Assembly: GCA_947258405.1 (NCBI GenBank)
Contig: CAMYIE010000011.1
Location: 20,707-84,706, forward strand
DNA length: 64,000 nucleotides
DNA from: an uncultured Eudoraea sp.
GTDB taxonomy: Bacteria > Bacteroidota > Bacteroidia > Flavobacteriales > Flavobacteriaceae
Direction: 5' to 3'
Below are positions 60,409 through 64,000 of this stretch, piece after piece. The translations under genes were made by a program, and so were the position numbers. Within the stretch, counting starts at the first letter, position 1; each line of letters opens with the position of its first letter. The notes under the pieces were generated by a model. It had not been told where the DNA came from, did no database searches, and saw nothing but the letters and a program-made list of their open reading frames with translations.

Positions 60409-62487
60409 ATGAGATTCGGATTTATAAGTGTTTTTGTCCTCTTTGTTTTTAGTGGACTCTTTGCGCAGGAAACTCCTCAAGATTCCGTTACTGTACTCGA
60501 AGAAGTGATCTTATATACACCTGCTCAGAAAAAGGTAACACTGGGTATTACACCTTCTTCAATTATAAGAGAAAAGGCATTCCAAAATTTCAGCCCGGTA
60601 GACATTCAGGGTTCTATAAATCAGATATCAGGTGTTTATGTCCTCTCCGGGGCTTTAAATACCAATAGGATTACAATACGTGGGGTGGGTGCAAGGACTC
60701 CATTTGGGACAGATAAACTTCGACTATATTATAACGATATACCGGTTACCAACGGCGCCGGCTTTTCTACACTGGAGGCGTACGACCTTGAAAACTTGAG
60801 CGCGATCGAAGTGGTTAAAGGACCTAAAGGTACAGCCTATGGCGCCAATCTAGGCGGAGCGATCTCACTGAGGTCTAAGAGTCCGGAAAACGAGCCGACC
60901 GGACTTTTTAACACTTTCACCGTAGGTTCGTATAATACTATTAAGGATAACTTATCTTTTGTGCACCGGGAGCAAGGCTTTCGGTTGGGGCTCCATTACA
61001 ATTTCCTTCAAACCGACGGTTATAGAGAAAACAATAGTTTTGACAGAGACGGTCTTCTATTGGATACCTCCTTTAAGACAGGCTCGAAGAGTTCGATTAA
61101 TTTTCTGCTGAACTATATCGATTACACGGCACAGATACCAAGTTCGCTGAGTCAGACCGCCTTTGATGAAGACCCAACCCAGGCAGCATTTACATGGGCA
61201 CAGGCCAGGGGGTTTGAAACCAATAAATATACTCTGGCCGGTCTGTCCTACAAGACAGAAGTTCTTGAAAATCTGAAAAATACTACCAGTGTCTTTTACA
61301 CCTATCTGGATCATTATGAACCGCGGCCATTCAACATTCTGGACGAATTTACCAGCGGATATGGTTTACGTTCTATATTCAACGGCGACTTTCGCCTGGC
61401 GGATAGCAAGGCCTCATACCTTGTTGGAGCAGAATTTTACAGAGATGAGTACAATTGGTCTACCTACGAAAATCTCTATGAGGAAAATAATGGAAACGGG
61501 AGCCTGCAGGGTGATCAACTGAGTGAAAACCGTGAGTTCAGAAGGCAATTTTTTATTTTCACTTCGGTGGGGATGCCGATTACGGAAAAATTTAAGGCTC
61601 AACTAGGTCTGAATATCAATAAAACCAATTACGACTATCGCGATCTGTTCAATTCCGGAGAGGATAATAAAAGCGCCTCAAGAAGTTTCAATGTGATCTG
61701 GTTGCCGAATCTGGATCTGGAATACCGGTTCAATAATAATGCCCTGGTCTATGGGAATATCAGCCGCGGATTCTCCAATCCCAACCTGGAAGAAACCCTG
61801 ACGCCAGATGGGCTTATCAATCCGGAGATCGAACAGGAGAAGGGTTTTAATTATGAGATCGGTACAAAATGGAGCCTGCTAAAGGCCCGATTATGGTTTA
61901 ATCTTGCTTTATTCCGTATGAATATAAATGATCTGCTGGTAGCCGACAGGGTTGGAGAAGACCAGTTTGTTGGTCGCAATGCAGGCAAAACAAAACATCA
62001 GGGGATAGAGCTCGACATGAACTATTCGTGGATTCTCGGCGGCGACTTTAAACTTTCTCCTTTTATTAGCTATACCTTAAGCGATCATAGTTTTGTGGAT
62101 TTTGTAGATGGCGATGACGACTTTTCAGGTAATGAGTTAACAGGTGTTCCCAGGCATCGGGTCAATGCTGGTGTTCGTCTCGAAAAAAACCGTGTGTTTT
62201 ATTGGAATACCACCTACCAGTATGTCGGCGAGATACCGCTAACAGATGCCAATAGTCTGTACAGTGAAGCTTTTGGTATCCTCAATACGAGGATGGGCTT
62301 TACCCGGGAGTTTTCTGCCCGTTTTTCGCTCGGTATAGACCTTGGGGTCAACAATATCTTCGATGTGGTTTATGCCAGATCGGTTCTGATCAATGCTGTT
62401 GGATTCGGTGGATCTGAGCCGCGTTATTTCTACCCGGGTCCAAATCGGAATTATTACGGCGGTTTGCGTTTAAGATATGTCTTCTAG
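60409..62487 (+). CDS. TonB-dependent receptor, FecA-like type
   Basis: A 692-residue outer-membrane receptor with signal peptide (1-20, ending LFAQ). The TonB-box region DSVTVLEEVILYT is followed by the plug (about 50-165, with ITIRGVGARTPFGTDKLRLYYND and GPKGTAYGANLGGAISL) and the barrel ending in YYGGLRLRYVF. No carboxypeptidase-like domain, no SusD. The substrate is probably a small ligand such as an iron complex; no siderophore genes are nearby. It converges on glyS with one base between them. Confidence 0.92.
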   Translation: MRFGFISVFVLFVFSGLFAQETPQDSVTVLEEVILYTPAQKKVTLGITPSSIIREKAFQNFSPVDIQGSINQISGVYVLSGALNTNRITIRGVGARTPFGTDKLRLYYNDIPVTNGAGFSTLEAYDLENLSAIEVVKGPKGTAYGANLGGAISLRSKSPENEPTGLFNTFTVGSYNTIKDNLSFVHREQGFRLGLHYNFLQTDGYRENNSFDRDGLLLDTSFKTGSKSSINFLLNYIDYTAQIPSSLSQTAFDEDPTQAAFTWAQARGFETNKYTLAGLSYKTEVLENLKNTTSVFYTYLDHYEPRPFNILDEFTSGYGLRSIFNGDFRLADSKASYLVGAEFYRDEYNWSTYENLYEENNGNGSLQGDQLSENREFRRQFFIFTSVGMPITEKFKAQLGLNINKTNYDYRDLFNSGEDNKSASRSFNVIWLPNLDLEYRFNNNALVYGNISRGFSNPNLEETLTPDGLINPEIEQEKGFNYEIGTKWSLLKARLWFNLALFRMNINDLLVADRVGEDQFVGRNAGKTKHQGIELDMNYSWILGGDFKLSPFISYTLSDHSFVDFVDGDDDFSGNELTGVPRHRVNAGVRLEKNRVFYWNTTYQYVGEIPLTDANSLYSEAFGILNTRMGFTREFSARFSLGIDLGVNNIFDVVYARSVLINAVGFGGSEPRYFYPGPNRNYYGGLRLRYVF

Positions 62488-62488
62488 G

Positions 62489-64000
62489 CTAACTGATTTT
62501 CTTTAGCCATTTACGCATATCGAGTTCGGAAGAAAGGGTACTATTTACCTCACTTATAGGAATCCTCTTCTGATCCATCGAGTCTCTGTCCCTCAAGGTA
62601 ACGGTCTGATCTTCTTTGGTCTGATGATCCACGGTAATACAAAACGGGGTCCCAACGGCATCCTGGCGTCTGTATCTCCTTCCTACCGCATCTTTTTCAT
62701 CATAGACTATATTGTAGTCCCATTTGAGATCTTTAACAATACGGTGCGCGATCTCCGGAAGTCCGTCCTTTTTAACCAATGGTAAAACAGCGGCTTTTGT
62801 TGGTGCCAATACTGCGGGAAGCTTTAGTAGCGTCCTTGTACTACCGTTATCCAATTCCTCCTCTACTAACGATTTGGAGAAAATTGCCAAAAACATTCTG
62901 TCGAGCCCGATAGAGGTTTCCACCACATAAGGCACATATGATTCATTGAGTTCGGTATCGAAATACTGGAGTTTCTTTCCAGAATATTTCTGATGATTCG
63001 CCAGATCAAAATCTGTTCGCGAATGTATTCCTTCGAGTTCCTTAAAACCAAAGGGGAATCTAAACTCGATATCGGATGCGGCATCAGCATAGTGCGCAAG
63101 CTTATCATGGTCGTGAAAACGGTAATTCTCCTCGCCGAGCCCTAGCGATAAATGCCATTTCATACGTTGCTCCTTCCAGTGCTCGTACCACTCTTTCTGA
63201 CTGCCTGGTTGAATGAAAAATTGCATTTCCATCTGTTCGAACTCCCTCATCCGAAAGATAAACTGACGTGCAACGATTTCGTTTCTAAATGCTTTTCCTA
63301 CCTGGGCAATCCCGAAAGGAATTTTTAATCGTCCGGTCTTTTGGACATTGAGGAAATTCACGAAAATTCCCTGTGCTGTTTCGGGCCTGAGGTATAGGTC
63401 CAAAGCACTCTCTGCAGAAGCACCCAACTTTGTGCCGAACATCAGGTTGAATTGTTTTACATCCGTCCAGTTTTTAGATCCGGAAAGTGGACAAACAATC
63501 CCGAGCTCTTCTATAAGCTCCCTTACATCAGAAAGGTTCTCATCTTCCAAAGACTTTGTAAGCCTTTTAATAATGGTATTTGCCTTTTCACGATATCCAA
63601 GGACACGTGCATTGGTGGTCAGGAACTGTTCTTTATCGAAAGACTCACCAAATCGTTTGGCAGCCTTCACGACTTCTTTATCGATCTTGGCTTCGAGTTT
63701 AGCTACATGGTCTTCTACCAATACATCGGCCCGGTATCGTTTTTTGGAATCCTTATTATCTATAAGGGGGTCATTAAACGCGTCTACGTGACCTGAAGCC
63801 TTCCAGGTGGTGGGATGCATAAAAATAGCAGAGTCCAGGCCAACGATGTTCTCATTCAACTGCACCATTGCCTGCCACCAATACTCCCTTATGTTCTTCT
63901 TTAATTCTGCACCGTTCTGTCCATAGTCGTAAACGGCACTCAGACCATCGTAAATTTCACTAGACTGAAATACATAGCCGTATTCCTTGGCGTGTGAAAT
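62489..64000 (-). CDS. glyS: Glycine--tRNA ligase, 5' end beyond window
   Basis: Single-chain (eukaryote/archaea-like, alpha2) glycyl-tRNA synthetase of about 510 residues; about 504 are in the window. The reading frame continues through the right edge: before MVQLNENIVGLDSAIFMHP it reads VFQSSEIYDGLSAVYDYGQNG. Class II motifs are seen in FRNEIVARQFIFRMREFEQMEM (part), and the C-terminal anticodon-binding domain begins near KLPAVLAPTKAAVLP. It charges tRNA-Gly. ATG at 63868 is an internal Met, not the start; the true start is past 64000. Confidence 0.97.
   Translation of the reverse strand: MSHAKEYGYVFQSSEIYDGLSAVYDYGQNGAELKKNIREYWWQAMVQLNENIVGLDSAIFMHPTTWKASGHVDAFNDPLIDNKDSKKRYRADVLVEDHVAKLEAKIDKEVVKAAKRFGESFDKEQFLTTNARVLGYREKANTIIKRLTKSLEDENLSDVRELIEELGIVCPLSGSKNWTDVKQFNLMFGTKLGASAESALDLYLRPETAQGIFVNFLNVQKTGRLKIPFGIAQVGKAFRNEIVARQFIFRMREFEQMEMQFFIQPGSQKEWYEHWKEQRMKWHLSLGLGEENYRFHDHDKLAHYADAASDIEFRFPFGFKELEGIHSRTDFDLANHQKYSGKKLQYFDTELNESYVPYVVETSIGLDRMFLAIFSKSLVEEELDNGSTRTLLKLPAVLAPTKAAVLPLVKKDGLPEIAHRIVKDLKWDYNIVYDEKDAVGRRYRRQDAVGTPFCITVDHQTKEDQTVTLRDRDSMDQKRIPISEVNSTLSSELDMRKWLKKIS

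Overview
The window is chromosomal DNA from a member of Bacteroidota, most likely a marine Flavobacteriaceae of the Robiginitalea/Muriicola/Eudoraea kind (genus is a guess). The evidence is the gliding genes gldD and gldE, the gldE-ssb-mutY order, several Bacteroidota-only families (DUF3127, DUF4270, DUF4301, DUF4199, head-GIN/DUF2807), TonB-dependent receptors, an atpD-atpC pair apart from the other ATP synthase genes, and TAnnTTTG promoter boxes. I see no rRNA, tRNA, CRISPR array, insertion sequence, prophage or integrase; this is ordinary core chromosome with a few accessory genes.

Layout. 0-5.5 kb: aat (cut by the left edge), a short-chain fatty acid permease, DUF3127, a gene remnant and a flavin reductase on the minus strand, then an orphan histidine kinase with a zinc-ribbon membrane protein, HIT and greA. 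6-13.3 kb: a vitamin-uptake region, all minus strand. It runs phosphopantetheinyl transferase, YkoF-like small protein, PnuC/PnuT permease, NadR-like kinase, DUF4301, then a TPP riboswitch controlling a TonB-dependent receptor and an unknown small gene. 13.3-23.1 kb: ahcY, a deoxyribonucleotidase, rplU-rpmA, a pair of M16 peptidases (one active, one lacking the zinc motif), an EamA exporter, two small envelope proteins and a PLP-dependent dehydratase. 23.1-28.8 kb: gldE/gldD, ssb, mutY, an HU-like protein, an unlisted 29-residue basic protein and RNase G/E. 28.9-34.8 kb: a glycosidase lipoprotein, recX, a hydroxylase-like membrane protein, GNAT and a JmjC-like cupin. 34.8-43.1 kb: biotin genes (bioB, a ketoacyl synthase, bioA, bioD, bioF) on the minus strand, with two plus-strand glycosyltransferases lying between them. 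43.7-50.5 kb: atpC/atpD, a large TonB receptor, glmS. 50.6-56.7 kb: DUF4270 lipoprotein and a half-length starch-synthase-like protein, divergent from panC-panD-flippase-esterase-like protein. 56.8-64 kb: radA, a Tas-like reductase, exonuclease III, an outer-membrane remnant, a third TonB receptor, and glycyl-tRNA synthetase (cut by the right edge).

The most interesting parts are three. First, the TPP-riboswitch region, where a YkoF-like protein, a PnuC-family permease and a NadR-like kinase are read together as a likely thiamine (or nicotinamide riboside) salvage operon. Second, DUF4301, whose motifs follow the order of UDP-sugar pyrophosphorylases. Third, the ketoacyl synthase inside the biotin locus. 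Coding starts were moved downstream where the longest frame began with an implausible TTG and a good ATG followed. Six genes appear to start with TTG because no ATG is available.
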